The notes below the pieces were generated by a model. That model saw nothing but the letters and a program-made list of their open reading frames with translations, made no database searches and was not told the DNA's origin. A stretch of DNA of 64,000 nucleotides from Shimia sp051201625 (lineage in GTDB: Bacteria; Pseudomonadota; Alphaproteobacteria; Rhodobacterales; Rhodobacteraceae): positions 1,116,001 through 1,180,000 of the forward strand of contig NZ_CP179203.1 in assembly GCF_051201625.1 (NCBI RefSeq), written 5' to 3'. Positions 8,752 through 17,993 of this stretch are shown here, piece by piece. Positions within the stretch are counted from its first letter, which is position 1; the number at the start of each line of letters is the position of its first letter. The position numbers were made by a program, and so were the translations under genes.

Positions 8752-9108
8752 ATGAAAAAGCTACGCAATCATTTTATCGGCGTCGACAGTGGTGACGTAA
8801 CACTCTTCTCTGAGTTTGAGGAGGACGGAGAAATGTGGACCGGTGATGGACCACGAGAGCGTCGTAAGAGCATTCGATTTACTGATAAGTTCCGTTTACC
8901 ACCCACAGTACACGTGGGGCTATCATTATGGGATATGGATTGTGAACACAATTTTCGGTCCGAAGTTATGGCGGAAGATGTATTTAACCTCGGTTTTCAT
9001 TTAGTGTTTCGCACATGGGGTGACAGCAGAGTTGCGCGAGTGCGGATGTCTTGGATTGCGATTGGTGAATTGGCATTTGCGGACGATTGGCGCGTCGATC
9101 CGGGGTGA
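8752..9108 (+). CDS. H-type lectin domain protein
   Basis: The 118-residue product carries the hallmarks of the H-type lectin family (discoidin and Helix agglutinin type): residues 40-118 read RKSIRFTDKF-RLPPTVHVGLSLWDMD, then a phenylalanine-rich GFHLVFRTWGDSRVARVRMSWIAIGE strand pair. In the family this beta-sandwich forms trimers that bind GalNAc-type sugars. There is no signal peptide or membrane segment. It is a single gene between two unrelated operons, and no carbohydrate-active neighbours are present. Confidence 0.7.
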   Translation: MKKLRNHFIGVDSGDVTLFSEFEEDGEMWTGDGPRERRKSIRFTDKFRLPPTVHVGLSLWDMDCEHNFRSEVMAEDVFNLGFHLVFRTWGDSRVARVRMSWIAIGELAFADDWRVDPG

Positions 9109-9180
9109 AGACGAACAGCCGATGCAATTGCCACAGACTTTCCTGATATACCTCACGAAACGATTTTAAACTTTACGCCG

Positions 9181-9221
9181 TCAGCTTGACGCTGAAATTA
9201 AAAATGCGCAGCTTCGCTGCC
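9181..9221. terminator. Weak paired hairpins between convergent genes
   Basis: Two small hairpins, TCAGC/GCTGA at 9181-9195 and GCAGC/GCTGC at 9208-9220, flank an A-rich tract (9200-9204). On the minus strand the second hairpin is followed by a T-run, fitting a terminator for prs. The stems are only 5 bp. Confidence 0.35.
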
Positions 9222-9227
9222 GGTGCT

Positions 9228-10244
9228 TTAACCCTTGAACAATCCTTCGTAAGACGGTTCAAGAGTTTCCGTTTCAAACAGAGAAGAAACACTTGTTCCA
9301 GCAGAAATATTCATGATCGCCTGCGCAAACATTGGTGCCGTGGGTACGATGCGAATATTAGAGGCGTCTAAAACTGGTTGTGTGGGTTCGATCGAGTCGG
9401 TTATCACCAGCGATTTCATAACGGATTTTGTTATCCGGCTGACAGCCGGCCCAGACAAAACACCATGCGAAATGTATGCATGAACTTCGGTGGCACCATG
9501 TTCAAGGATCACTTCGGCGGCTTTGCAAAGCGTTCCGGCTGTGTCGCAGATATCATCAACCACAATGCATTTTTTGCCTTCAACATTTCCGATCACAATC
9601 ATCTCAGCGATTTCGCCAGGTTTTTCGCGGCGCTTGTCGACGATGGCCAGCGGGGCGTTAATGCGCTTAGCCAATTCACGGGCCCGAGCCACACCACCTA
9701 CATCTGGTGAAATAATCATTACATCTTTGAGCTCATCCTTAAACTGGGTAAGGATATCAAGTGCGAAGATTGGCGACGCGTACAGATTGTCCACAGGAAT
9801 GTCGAAAAATCCTTGTATTTGCGCAGCATGCAAATCCATGGTCAAAACCCGTTCGATACCGGCTTCGACTAACATATTGGCAACCAGCTTTGCGGAAATT
9901 GGTGTCCGAGCTTTAGTACGTCTATCCTGACGGGCGTAGCCAAAATATGGGATCACGGCTGTAATTCGGCTCGCGGAAGACCGGCGTAGCGCGTCAGACA
10001 TTATGAGGAGTTCCATCAAGTTGTCGTTAGCTGGACGGGAGGTCGACTGAATGATGAACATGTCCTCTCCGCGGACATTCTCAAAGACTTCAACAAAAAT
10101 TTCAGCGTCGTTAAACAGTTCGACACGCGCATCAACTAGGCCGACGGGTTGTCCACGATGCATTGACATGCGTCGTGCTATGGCGCTGGCCAACGGCTTG
10201 TTAGAATTGCCGGTGATCATTTTAGGTTCAAGACGGTTTGGCAT
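9228..10244 (-). CDS. prs: Ribose-phosphate pyrophosphokinase (PRPP synthetase)
   Basis: Makes PRPP from ribose 5-phosphate and ATP for nucleotide, histidine and tryptophan synthesis. The 338-residue product has the class I pattern: FNDAEIFVEVFENVRGEDMFIIQ, the catalytic loop region YFGYARQDRRTKARTPISAKLVAN, DLHAAQIQGFF, and the PRPP-binding motif VVDDICDTAGTL. The longest open frame starts at 10355, but the ATG at 10244 (MPNRLEPKMITGN) has AAGGA about 8 bp upstream and matches the usual start. It is monocistronic, with a gene-poor region upstream. Confidence 0.95.
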   Translation of the reverse strand: MPNRLEPKMITGNSNKPLASAIARRMSMHRGQPVGLVDARVELFNDAEIFVEVFENVRGEDMFIIQSTSRPANDNLMELLIMSDALRRSSASRITAVIPYFGYARQDRRTKARTPISAKLVANMLVEAGIERVLTMDLHAAQIQGFFDIPVDNLYASPIFALDILTQFKDELKDVMIISPDVGGVARARELAKRINAPLAIVDKRREKPGEIAEMIVIGNVEGKKCIVVDDICDTAGTLCKAAEVILEHGATEVHAYISHGVLSGPAVSRITKSVMKSLVITDSIEPTQPVLDASNIRIVPTAPMFAQAIMNISAGTSVSSLFETETLEPSYEGLFKG

Positions 10245-12506
10245 TGGCAGAGTCCTTAGGATGTCGCAGATGACAGATTCGCGAAGGTGCCATTCGCTTA
10301 CCATGTGCTCAGGGTAGCGCAAAGCGGTGCTGTGTACGTGAGTGTGTGTTGGCACACATCACTTACTATTTTGCAACGATTTCACCGTTTTCCTTCTCAG
10401 CGGGTGAGGAGCTTGAGAAAATCACTGCAAGTCACGGTTCCACAATCACACACAGACCGTTGAATTTACTGGGGCTGGCTGCAAGGGCTGGAGGTATATT
10501 GCGTAAGGACAGATATCCAAGAGGGCAGCAATATCGGCTACGAGAGTTGTCTTAACAGCCAGTATAATCGGCATGCTGATTAACCTTCATTGGGCGCAAA
10601 GGGGGACAAATATAGTGCCGCCTTTCAACGCCTTTATTGCAGCGCAAAATGAAGAATGGAGAAATATTAGTGCTCCGGGTAATTTCGTACTTTGAAATCT
10701 TTGGGGGGAAGAAAAGAACTTTTAAGATGATAACTTGATTTTGAACTGCCTAAGTGCGGTCCGCTGCTTGCAATCGATGGCCTGCCATAAATGGCTGAGG
10801 TCTAATTTGAAAATATTGAGGTCGCTGTTGTGAGTGATGCATTCGGTGCATCGTTTTACACCACGGATGAGCGAGCAAGGTTTTGAGGTCTAAGTTGGCT
10901 GGATGAGGTCAGTGCGCTTCCGGTGTGGCATCTGCAACGCTACGAAATGCGGATAGTTCCATGCATTGGAGCCAAAATTATTCATTCGATAAGCTAAGTT
11001 ATCGTTCACTAAAATCGTCTGAAAACTTCGTGCATTGGTATCAGAAAGCTGTCTCATATATTTCGTTTTCTGGATGTTGACTGAAAACAAAATCAGAGCA
11101 AAAAGTTTGATATGAGTTTGATGCATGCTTGCGTGCGTGCGACAGGTTTTTGGGCAACGATTCTCCAATCCTGATGGTGCAGCAGTAGAGTAAAGCGTGA
11201 TATTTCGAGCCCCAGTGCGGTTTGACAACTCCCGCTGTACCTCAGCCTGAAAAAGGTACAACAGGCACCCTGTTACAGTTTCTATTTATTGGTTCGACAA
11301 GCTCTGAGCATAGCCGCTGTCAAAACAAACTTTTTGTGTACTCCCCCCATTACGTCGCACAAAAGAAACAAAAAACTCGGGTTTAGTAACCATTTTCCAC
11401 AACGCCAAGGAAACAAAACTCTTAAACTTGGTAACAAATTTGTAGTGGTTCATATGTTGCCGCTAAATATGTTTTGCGCTGTAGCATTCTACATGACAGT
11501 CCCACGGGATGCGCAAAACAGTCCGTCAAAGTAACGGCCAGCGGAATTTAAATCATGACGTCAAACAAGCCGCCTAAATACAGGGTTTTAGCAGGTCAAC
11601 TCACACTCACTTCAATCATAAACGCGCTTTTTGAGAAAGAAATAATTTCAGGCTCAATTAAGCCATCGATCTTGCTGAGTTATGTCAGGCCCGATGGCGC
11701 TCCTAATGATGGTGATGTTCCGTCGAACGAGGGACTAGATCACCCAACAGATGAAGTTCCTGCGGTCGTTTCATAGGATGACGAATCGTCAAATAACATG
11801 GTTTGACGTGGCAGTCGTTGAACCTGTTGGCGGATTGAGCAGGGTCACGCGATCGTACGACCAAATTTCGATCGTCAGAGACGCGCGCGATAACGACGTT
11901 TTCAATGGTAGTCGGTTAGGCCAGTTGTTTGATGTGCCTTTCAGGTTATGTTTCATCACAGGTCACGGTTGGTCTTCCTGAAGTGTGATGCCGCCTTTGC
12001 CACCGTCAACGCCAGTAATTTCGTTAAATTATTGAACGCAGATATTCGAACAAGACTGCAGATGTTGGAGCAATGCGTAAGCTGATCCAACACACAAAAG
12101 AGCTTTCTGACTTGAAGGTGGATTGAATCCTTGTGGATATCGCATCTGGATCAGTAGAAAATTTGGTTTGACTTACGTTGGAGCGAAAGACCCTTTCCTT
12201 GCCCAACTCACCAGACCGAACGACTTTCGCAACGGAATAAGCCTCAAGTCATTATTGTCGAGACCAGGATTAAGTGGCGCTATCACCTATGAAACTGCCA
12301 TTCAAATTTTCGCTCAATGGCATGTGTGAGAGATATTGCGTTTAGTTTAACCATTTCGTGGTCAAAATAATCGTTGACCAGTTAAGGCTTTAATACTAAT
12401 AAAATGAAACGACATTTTGTCTAGCGAAACGCAAGAATTAGAAAGGCTGGGTCACTCCTGTTTGGGACCCGCACGTCAACCAACAGTTAGGGAGGAGCCT
12501 GACACG
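10245..12506. other. 2.2-kb gene-poor stretch before the ABC operon
   Basis: No recognisable gene. Several short open frames occur, the best being 11555-11776 (73 codons, MTSNKPPKYRVLAGQ) and the overlapping 11751-11981. Neither resembles a family I know, and neither has a clear ribosome site. The many stops in otherwise protein-like frames between 11780 and 12330 suggest degraded coding DNA. The right end contains a likely promoter for the ABC operon (12374-12402). A small inverted repeat GATGCA/TGCATC lies at about 10836-10852. Confidence 0.6.
12374..12402 (+). promoter_or_regulatory. Candidate sigma-70 promoter of the ABC transporter operon
   Basis: TTGACC (12374-12379) is followed after 17 bp by TAATAA (12397-12402), a good match to the -35/-10 consensus. 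The leader to the start at 12507 includes a short hairpin, GGGTC (12449-12453) with GACCC (12466-12470). Confidence 0.45.
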
Positions 12507-13562
12507 ATGAAAAATAACGTAAAATTGACGCTCACCACCGGTTTTATAGCCGGTAGTCTGGCCATTGCTGCGCCAGTCTATGCCGAAGGCGAGGTGGTAT
12601 TTGCGTCCTGGGGTGGATCATTTCAAGATGCATTGCGCTCAGCAATGCTAGACCCAGCCGCCAGCACATTAGGCGTTACAGTCAAGGAAGATACGACCAA
12701 TGGTATTCAGGATGTGCGCGCACAGATCACAGCGGGCGCCGTCGCCTGGGATGTGACCGAGCAGGATTTGCCTTCGTGTGAAACTCTCAGCCGCGAAGGC
12801 AGCCTTGAGCGGATCGATTATTCGATTGTAGACACAACGGGTATCCCCAAAGAGTTGATCCATGAAAACTACATTGGCTTCATCAACTTTACCAAGGTGA
12901 TTGCTTATCGCAAGGATGCCTTTGGCGACAATGGTCCGTCCAACTGGGCAGAGTTCTGGGATCTGGATAACTTCCCCGGCAAGCGCGGGATGCATGGCAA
13001 GGTGAACTACAATCTTGAGGCTGCCCTTATGGCTGACGGCGTGCCTATGTCAGACGTCTACAACGCGCTAGCCACGGACGCGGGAAAGGCTCGTGCATGG
13101 GAAAAATTGGGAGAAATTGCACCCGAAGTTACCGTTTGGTATCGTGGTGGCTCTCAATCCGCACAATTACTACGCGATGGTGAGGTCGACGTGATCCACA
13201 TGGGTCATAACCGTGTGGAAAGTGTGATTGCGTCCGGCGTTGATGTCGCCTACGCATTTGATGGTGGCACTATGGACATCGACTGTTTGCTTGTTCCTAA
13301 AGGTGCGCCAAACGTTGAGAACGCGATGCGCCTGATCAATGAATTGCTCACTGCGGAAGCACAGGCACGGTTGGCCGTCACGATGCCACTTGGCCCGGTG
13401 AACGCTGGAGCGTTTGACACTGGCATTATCTCTGGGGAGATGGCGGTCAAGGTTAACACCCATCCGGATAACTACGGCAAGCAACTTTTGGTTGATCCAA
13501 ACTTTTACATCGGCCAGCTGGGTGAGTTGACTGAAGAGTTTGACACGTTGATCCAACAGTAA
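12507..13562 (+). CDS. ABC transporter substrate-binding protein, PotD-like
   Basis: Periplasmic receptor of an import system. The 351-residue product starts with a signal peptide (MKNNVKLTLTTGFIAGSLAI..., cleaved after PVYA near residue 26), followed by the spermidine/putrescine-binding type N-terminus EGEVVFASWGGSFQDALRSA. The later segments WDVTEQDLPS, YNLEAALMADGV and VDVIHMGHNRV fit the extracellular solute-binding family that includes PotD/PotF. The ATG at 12507 follows GGGAGGAG. It heads a four-gene PotDABC-type operon. The substrate cannot be read from the sequence, but the ureohydrolases nearby make a polyamine-like or guanidino compound likely. Confidence 0.88.
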   Translation: MKNNVKLTLTTGFIAGSLAIAAPVYAEGEVVFASWGGSFQDALRSAMLDPAASTLGVTVKEDTTNGIQDVRAQITAGAVAWDVTEQDLPSCETLSREGSLERIDYSIVDTTGIPKELIHENYIGFINFTKVIAYRKDAFGDNGPSNWAEFWDLDNFPGKRGMHGKVNYNLEAALMADGVPMSDVYNALATDAGKARAWEKLGEIAPEVTVWYRGGSQSAQLLRDGEVDVIHMGHNRVESVIASGVDVAYAFDGGTMDIDCLLVPKGAPNVENAMRLINELLTAEAQARLAVTMPLGPVNAGAFDTGIISGEMAVKVNTHPDNYGKQLLVDPNFYIGQLGELTEEFDTLIQQ

Positions 13563-13620
13563 TCCAACTGGGCGCTGTGCTTTCTGCGCTGCGCCCATTT
13601 TCATCAAGTAAGGAACACGT

Positions 13621-14709
13621 ATGTCATCTGCCGCTCAATCCCTTCCTATCAACATATCCGGCCTCAATAAGGCCTACGGATTGATCAAAGCGCTTGATGA
13701 TGTATCGCTGAATATTGCTGCGGGCGAATTCCTGACCCTGCTTGGGCCGTCTGGCTCGGGCAAAACGACGCTTTTGATGGCATTGGCTGGTTTTGTGCGC
13801 CCTGACGGTGGGTCTATCCAGTTTGGTGGTAGCGAAATGATTGCGACACCTCCCCACAAACGAGGGCTGGGTATGGTATTTCAAAGCTATGCGTTATTCC
13901 CATTTATGACAGTCGCAGAAAATGTCGCCTATCCGTTGAAAATTCGCGGCGTATCCAAAAGTGATCAAAAGACCCGTGTCGAACGGGCGCTTGATACAGT
14001 ACAACTTGGCGGCTACGGCGATCGACGCATCACACAGTTATCCGGTGGTCAAAAACAACGCGTGGCACTTGCCCGCGCCATGGTATTTGAACCGCAGATC
14101 ATCCTGATGGATGAACCCTTGTCTGCGCTCGACAAAAAGTTGCGCGAACACATGCAGATAGAATTGAAGGCACTCCATCAAAAATTGGATGCAACCGTTG
14201 TTTACGTGACCCATGATCAGCGTGAAGCCTTGACAATGTCCGACCGGATTGCAGTGGTTAATCATGGACGGATCGAACAGATCGATACACCTGAGCGCTT
14301 ATACCGCCAGCCCCGCAGTTTCTTCGTCGCAGACTTTATTGGAGAGTCAATTTCCCTGCCGGTGAACGTGGCAGGTGAAACTGCGCAACTCGGCGAGCTT
14401 ACGCTGAAATCTGATTTACCCATTGCTTCAGGGAGCGGTGGCCATCGCTTGGTGATCCGGCCCGAATTGTTGGAAGTCACTTCGGGTGCTGTGCCCGAAA
14501 CGGCGAATGATTTGTCTGGCAACGTGCAAGACATCATTTATCAGGGTGATAGCGTCTTAGTTATCGTTCAGCACGACAGCGCAGGCCATATTAATGTGCG
14601 CGTCCCTGCCAATCGCGCTGGTCAAACTGGCCTGCCCTCCAAAGGGGAGCGCATTGGCCTTGCTCTGCATCCTGACGATACCATCATCGTTCCGGAGCTA
14701 ATGGCATGA
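13621..14709 (+). CDS. ABC transporter ATP-binding protein, PotA-like
   Basis: ATPase that energises the importer. The 362-residue product has Walker A GPSGSGKTT near residue 42, Q-loop VFQSYALFPFMTVAEN, signature LSGGQKQRVALARAM, Walker B ILMDEPLSALD and switch histidine in YVTHDQREAL. A C-terminal TOBE-like domain follows (residues about 240-362), as in PotA-type subunits. It lies 58 bp after the binding protein, and its stop overlaps the next permease start. Confidence 0.93.
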   Translation: MSSAAQSLPINISGLNKAYGLIKALDDVSLNIAAGEFLTLLGPSGSGKTTLLMALAGFVRPDGGSIQFGGSEMIATPPHKRGLGMVFQSYALFPFMTVAENVAYPLKIRGVSKSDQKTRVERALDTVQLGGYGDRRITQLSGGQKQRVALARAMVFEPQIILMDEPLSALDKKLREHMQIELKALHQKLDATVVYVTHDQREALTMSDRIAVVNHGRIEQIDTPERLYRQPRSFFVADFIGESISLPVNVAGETAQLGELTLKSDLPIASGSGGHRLVIRPELLEVTSGAVPETANDLSGNVQDIIYQGDSVLVIVQHDSAGHINVRVPANRAGQTGLPSKGERIGLALHPDDTIIVPELMA

Positions 14710-15608
14710 ATGTCGCCGAGGCCAATAAATCTGAGCTGACGCTTCAAAACGAAAGCACGCTTAAATCTGAAGGACGGCGTGAACGAATGACCTTTTTTGG
14801 GCTTTCTTTACCAGCAGTTCTTGCCATTTTGATTGTAGTGTTTCTGCCAATTTTCTGGCTGTCCTCGCTGTCGTTTTACAATGCGGCTGGCGAGTTAAGT
14901 ATGGAGAACTACGAACGCATTTTCAAAAGCGCGCTATATCGGCGGACCTTTGTGGTCACCTTTCAGATCAGCATCGCTGTCACGGTGATTTGTGTCCTTC
15001 TTGGGTATCCGCTGTGTTACTGGCTGAGCAAATTGCCGGACAGAACTGCCGCCATTCTGATGGTTTTCGTATTGGTCCCGTTCTGGACGTCGGTTCTGGT
15101 ACGAACCTACGCTTGGCTGGTGCTCTTGCAGCGAAATGGCATCATCAATTCATCGCTAATGTCGCTTGGCATTGTCGACGAACCGCTGCAATTAGCGCAC
15201 AATTTGACAGGGTCGATCATTGGCATGGTGCATATCATGTTGCCATTTCTGATCTTACCACTTTATGCAACCATGCGTAGCGTTGACAACGATCTGGTTC
15301 GGGCCGCCATTGGGCTTGGCTCTAGTCCGCGTGAGGCATTCTGGCGAGTGTTTTTCCCAATGTCTCTACCGGGTCTGTTTGCCGGCATCGTGCTGGTCTT
15401 CATCCTGTCACTTGGATTCTTTGTTACGCCGGCTTTGCTAGGCGGCGGCCGGGTTCAGATGCTGGCGCAGCGGATCGAGAGCACGATCACCGTCTATTCG
15501 AATTGGGGTGCGGCATCTGCCTTAGGTGTTGTCCTTCTGCTGCTGGCACTGGCGATGATCTGGTTGATGAATCGTGTCTTTGGTCTTGATAAACTGTTCA
15601 TGCGTTGA
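14706..15608 (+). CDS. ABC transporter permease, PotB-like
   Basis: The 300-residue inner-membrane subunit has about six hydrophobic segments, the first near residues 29-52 (MTFFGLSLPAVLAILIVVFL). The EAA-type cytoplasmic loop that docks the ATPase reads VRAAIGLGSSPREAFWRVFFPMSLPG near residue 197. It overlaps the ATP-binding gene by ATGA and is followed after 9 bp by the partner permease. It is typical of the spermidine/putrescine permease family. Confidence 0.93.
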   Translation: MNVAEANKSELTLQNESTLKSEGRRERMTFFGLSLPAVLAILIVVFLPIFWLSSLSFYNAAGELSMENYERIFKSALYRRTFVVTFQISIAVTVICVLLGYPLCYWLSKLPDRTAAILMVFVLVPFWTSVLVRTYAWLVLLQRNGIINSSLMSLGIVDEPLQLAHNLTGSIIGMVHIMLPFLILPLYATMRSVDNDLVRAAIGLGSSPREAFWRVFFPMSLPGLFAGIVLVFILSLGFFVTPALLGGGRVQMLAQRIESTITVYSNWGAASALGVVLLLLALAMIWLMNRVFGLDKLFMR

Positions 15609-15617
15609 GGAGCTGAA

Positions 15618-16421
15618 ATGGAGCAAGTTGGACAACGTAAAATTGATAATCTGTGGCTCATGGTAGTCGGCATCGCGGTACTGTTTTTTCTGATTTTGCC
15701 CACGCTTATTGTAATTCCGATGTCCTTTTCGGGGGCCTCATTTTTGGAGTTTCCACCAACCTCGTTTTCATTTCGCTGGTACACAGCTTATTTCACCTCC
15801 CCAGAGTGGATGAGAGCAACGCAGACATCCTTGGTGGCGGCCATAATGACCACCGTGATCGCAACACCTTTAGGCTCTCTTTGTGCCTATGGGCTGCACT
15901 GCTCGACCCCGCGCGTCAGGAACACTGCACAGATTTTCGTGATCATGCCCATTGTCGTACCGGTGATCCTGATCGCCGTTGGTGTGTTCAGCCTTTATGC
16001 CAAAATAGGGCTCAATTATACGCTTACTGGAGTTGTAATCGCTCACACTGCACTGGCGCTACCCTTTGTGATCGTAACGGTAATGTCGGGCTTGCAGAAT
16101 TATGATTTTGATCAGGAACTGGCGGCGCGCAGCCTCGGGGCATCGCGGACATATGCGTTATGGACAGTAACAGTTCCGCAAGTCAAATTCTCGATCCAGA
16201 CAGGGGCTTTTCTAGCCTTCATCACATCGTTGGACGAGGTGGTGATTTCGATGATGGTCTCGGGCGGAGACAATGCCACAATTACCCGCCGCATGTTCAA
16301 TTCACTTCGTGATCAGCTTGATCCGACCATCGCAGCGATCTCCACCTGCCTGATTGTCGTGTCAATAACAGCGCTCATCGGCGTTCAGTTGATTGGTCGC
16401 AGCAAGAATATTGACAAATAA
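15618..16421 (+). CDS. ABC transporter permease, PotC-like
   Basis: Second channel subunit of the importer. The 267 residues contain about six membrane segments and the EAA loop ELAARSLGASRTYALWTVTVPQVK, near residues 168-191. Members of this family pair with PotB-type subunits. It ends 8 bp before the convergent IclR gene, with no obvious terminator between them. Confidence 0.93.
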   Translation: MEQVGQRKIDNLWLMVVGIAVLFFLILPTLIVIPMSFSGASFLEFPPTSFSFRWYTAYFTSPEWMRATQTSLVAAIMTTVIATPLGSLCAYGLHCSTPRVRNTAQIFVIMPIVVPVILIAVGVFSLYAKIGLNYTLTGVVIAHTALALPFVIVTVMSGLQNYDFDQELAARSLGASRTYALWTVTVPQVKFSIQTGAFLAFITSLDEVVISMMVSGGDNATITRRMFNSLRDQLDPTIAAISTCLIVVSITALIGVQLIGRSKNIDK

Positions 16422-16429
16422 TGGACCCT

Positions 16430-17137
16430 TTATATCTCACCGATCTCAGCTCGGATCTGACGGGCCGCATCAAGCACTGCAGTGCGATAGCCTTCAACAG
16501 CGGTTTCGCTGAAGCGAACGCGCAACCCCGACAGGCTGATAGCCCCGAGCAGTTCACCTTCAAGCCCCAGAACTGGAACCGACAACCCAGCGACGTCCGG
16601 ATCTCGTTCGCCAAGGCTGAGATAATGCCCAGCTTTCCGAATGTTGGCGGCCTGTTTGCCTTGCCCGACAGAATAGGCATCCAACACCTGCCCCGACGAC
16701 CCCATGCTCAGTGGAATGATCTCGCCCTCCTCGACATGATCTCGCGCGAGCCTAGGCGAATTGACACGGTGGAGGCAAACGCCAGAGTTGCCGCGTTGCA
16801 CGTAAAAGGACGCGCTTTCTCCCGTTGTGTTCACAAGGTTAGCCAGCACCGGGCGCACAATAGGCCCCATGCGCAGGTTCTGACGAAATATGGACCCCAG
16901 ACGCCACAAAGACGGACCAAGGTGAAACAAGCCTTCGGCGTCTCGTGTAATATGGCCAAATTTTTCAAGCGAGACGCTCAGACGCAGGATTGTCGCTTTG
17001 TTGACGCCACTACGATCCGCTACTTCCTTCAAAGACAGACCGGTATCGCCGGACTCAAAGCTGTCCAAAACACGCAATGCACGTTCAACCGCTTCAACAC
17101 CACCTGTTGTGTCCGGCGCTTGGGGTTTGTCGGGCAT
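16430..17137 (-). CDS. IclR-family transcriptional regulator
   Basis: The 235-residue product has an N-terminal winged helix (VERALRVLDSFESGDTGLSLKEVADRSGVNKATILRLSVSL) and a C-terminal effector domain (residues about 90-235), including VSVPVLGLEGELLGAISLSG. IclR proteins usually act as effector-responsive regulators of nearby catabolic genes. It is convergent with the ABC operon and divergent from the ureohydrolase genes, so it probably controls this locus. The ATG at 17137 has AAAGG 8 bp upstream. A TTG at 17152 is less likely. Confidence 0.92.
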   Translation of the reverse strand: MPDKPQAPDTTGGVEAVERALRVLDSFESGDTGLSLKEVADRSGVNKATILRLSVSLEKFGHITRDAEGLFHLGPSLWRLGSIFRQNLRMGPIVRPVLANLVNTTGESASFYVQRGNSGVCLHRVNSPRLARDHVEEGEIIPLSMGSSGQVLDAYSVGQGKQAANIRKAGHYLSLGERDPDVAGLSVPVLGLEGELLGAISLSGLRVRFSETAVEGYRTAVLDAARQIRAEIGEI

Positions 17138-17160
17138 AGGCAGACCTTTCAAAGCAGTTC

Positions 17161-17180
17161 AGTGGCTGTTTGTAGCCACT
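17161..17180. promoter_or_regulatory. Inverted repeat, candidate IclR operator
   Basis: AGTGGCT (17161-17167) and AGCCACT (17174-17180) form a perfect 7-bp inverted repeat around GTTTGT in the 85-bp gap between the divergent iclR and ureohydrolase genes. Downstream, CGCAAT is directly repeated at 17186-17191 and 17199-17204. The position and symmetry fit a regulator site, but IclR binding is inferred. Confidence 0.5.
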
Positions 17181-17222
17181 TTAAACGCAATTGGAAATCG
17201 CAATCAATGAGGACATCTGGCA

Positions 17223-17993
17223 ATGACTAAGGCGCAGGGACGTTTGAAGATGGCCGGGTATGCTAATCTTCCCTTAGGCGAAATTTCGCAGTGTGAGGTA
17301 GGCAATGTAGGGGTTTTAGGTGTTCCAAGCGAAGTTGATAGTGGCCTTCGTTCTGGTGCGTCGTTGGCGCCGGATGCGCTGCGCAAGATGTCTAAACAGC
17401 TTGGAATCGATCTGCCTGTACATGGCCGAGATTTGGGGAATCTGGACCTGTCAGGCGATTGGCCCGAAGTATTGATGCAGCTGGTGACGCAAATGGTGAG
17501 TTGCCGTGTAATGCCAGTTGTTTTGGGTGGTGCGTTAGATGTTGCCTCAGCGGTACTACGGGCTTTGCCTGATCTGCCAGTTGTCGCTGCCTTGCCACTG
17601 GCTCGGCGTGATCTCGTGCAGCGACCTGCAGATACTATTTTGCTAGGTTTGAACGGCGGGCAACCTGCCGATATTTGGGATCAGATCATTCAGCGCAAGA
17701 TACACTGGAGTACCGCTCGGCAGTTGGATGAGGGACGTGCGAACATTTTCGAAATGCCTGAGCACGCTGTTCTTTGGATTGACATATCGGTTATTGATTT
17801 GGGGCATGCAGCCGGTGCTATTGGCTTAAATCCTGGTGGAATGAAACCCGAAACTTTGGTCTCCATAATCGGAGCCATGTCCTGCGACTGGCAGGCGATT
17901 GTCATTACTGGCCTTGCGCCTGCTTGCGATACGCGCGGCGTTTCGGAATTAGCTTCCATTGAAGTGTTGAACGCGGCATTGCGTCATGGGTGA
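17223..17993 (+). CDS. Degenerate ureohydrolase-superfamily protein 1
   Basis: The 256-residue product follows the arginase/agmatinase layout: VGVLGVPSEVDSGLRSGASLAPDALRKMS near residue 30, a strand corresponding to GGDHS reading VLGGALD, and a block corresponding to SIDIDAIDP reading WIDISVIDLGHA, followed by NPGGMKPETL. The histidine of the GGDH motif, the whole DxHxD motif and one aspartate of DID are lost, so a binuclear manganese site is not expected. It is probably a non-catalytic subunit or a pseudoenzyme. GAGGA lies 9 bp before the ATG, and it overlaps the next gene by 8 bp. Confidence 0.7.
   Translation: MTKAQGRLKMAGYANLPLGEISQCEVGNVGVLGVPSEVDSGLRSGASLAPDALRKMSKQLGIDLPVHGRDLGNLDLSGDWPEVLMQLVTQMVSCRVMPVVLGGALDVASAVLRALPDLPVVAALPLARRDLVQRPADTILLGLNGGQPADIWDQIIQRKIHWSTARQLDEGRANIFEMPEHAVLWIDISVIDLGHAAGAIGLNPGGMKPETLVSIIGAMSCDWQAIVITGLAPACDTRGVSELASIEVLNAALRHG

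Noticed and set aside
10890..11261. Minus-strand open frame of 123 codons
   Set aside because: No recognisable motifs, no ribosome site and no conserved context in a gene-poor stretch.
12417..12506. Longer start for the substrate-binding protein
   Set aside because: A 30-residue extension would precede the clear signal peptide starting at 12507, which has its own GGGAGGAG site.
12380..12506. Possible guanidine riboswitch before the ABC operon
   Set aside because: I found no ACGR loops, no ykkC-type conserved blocks and only one weak 5-bp hairpin. The idea came from the gene content alone.
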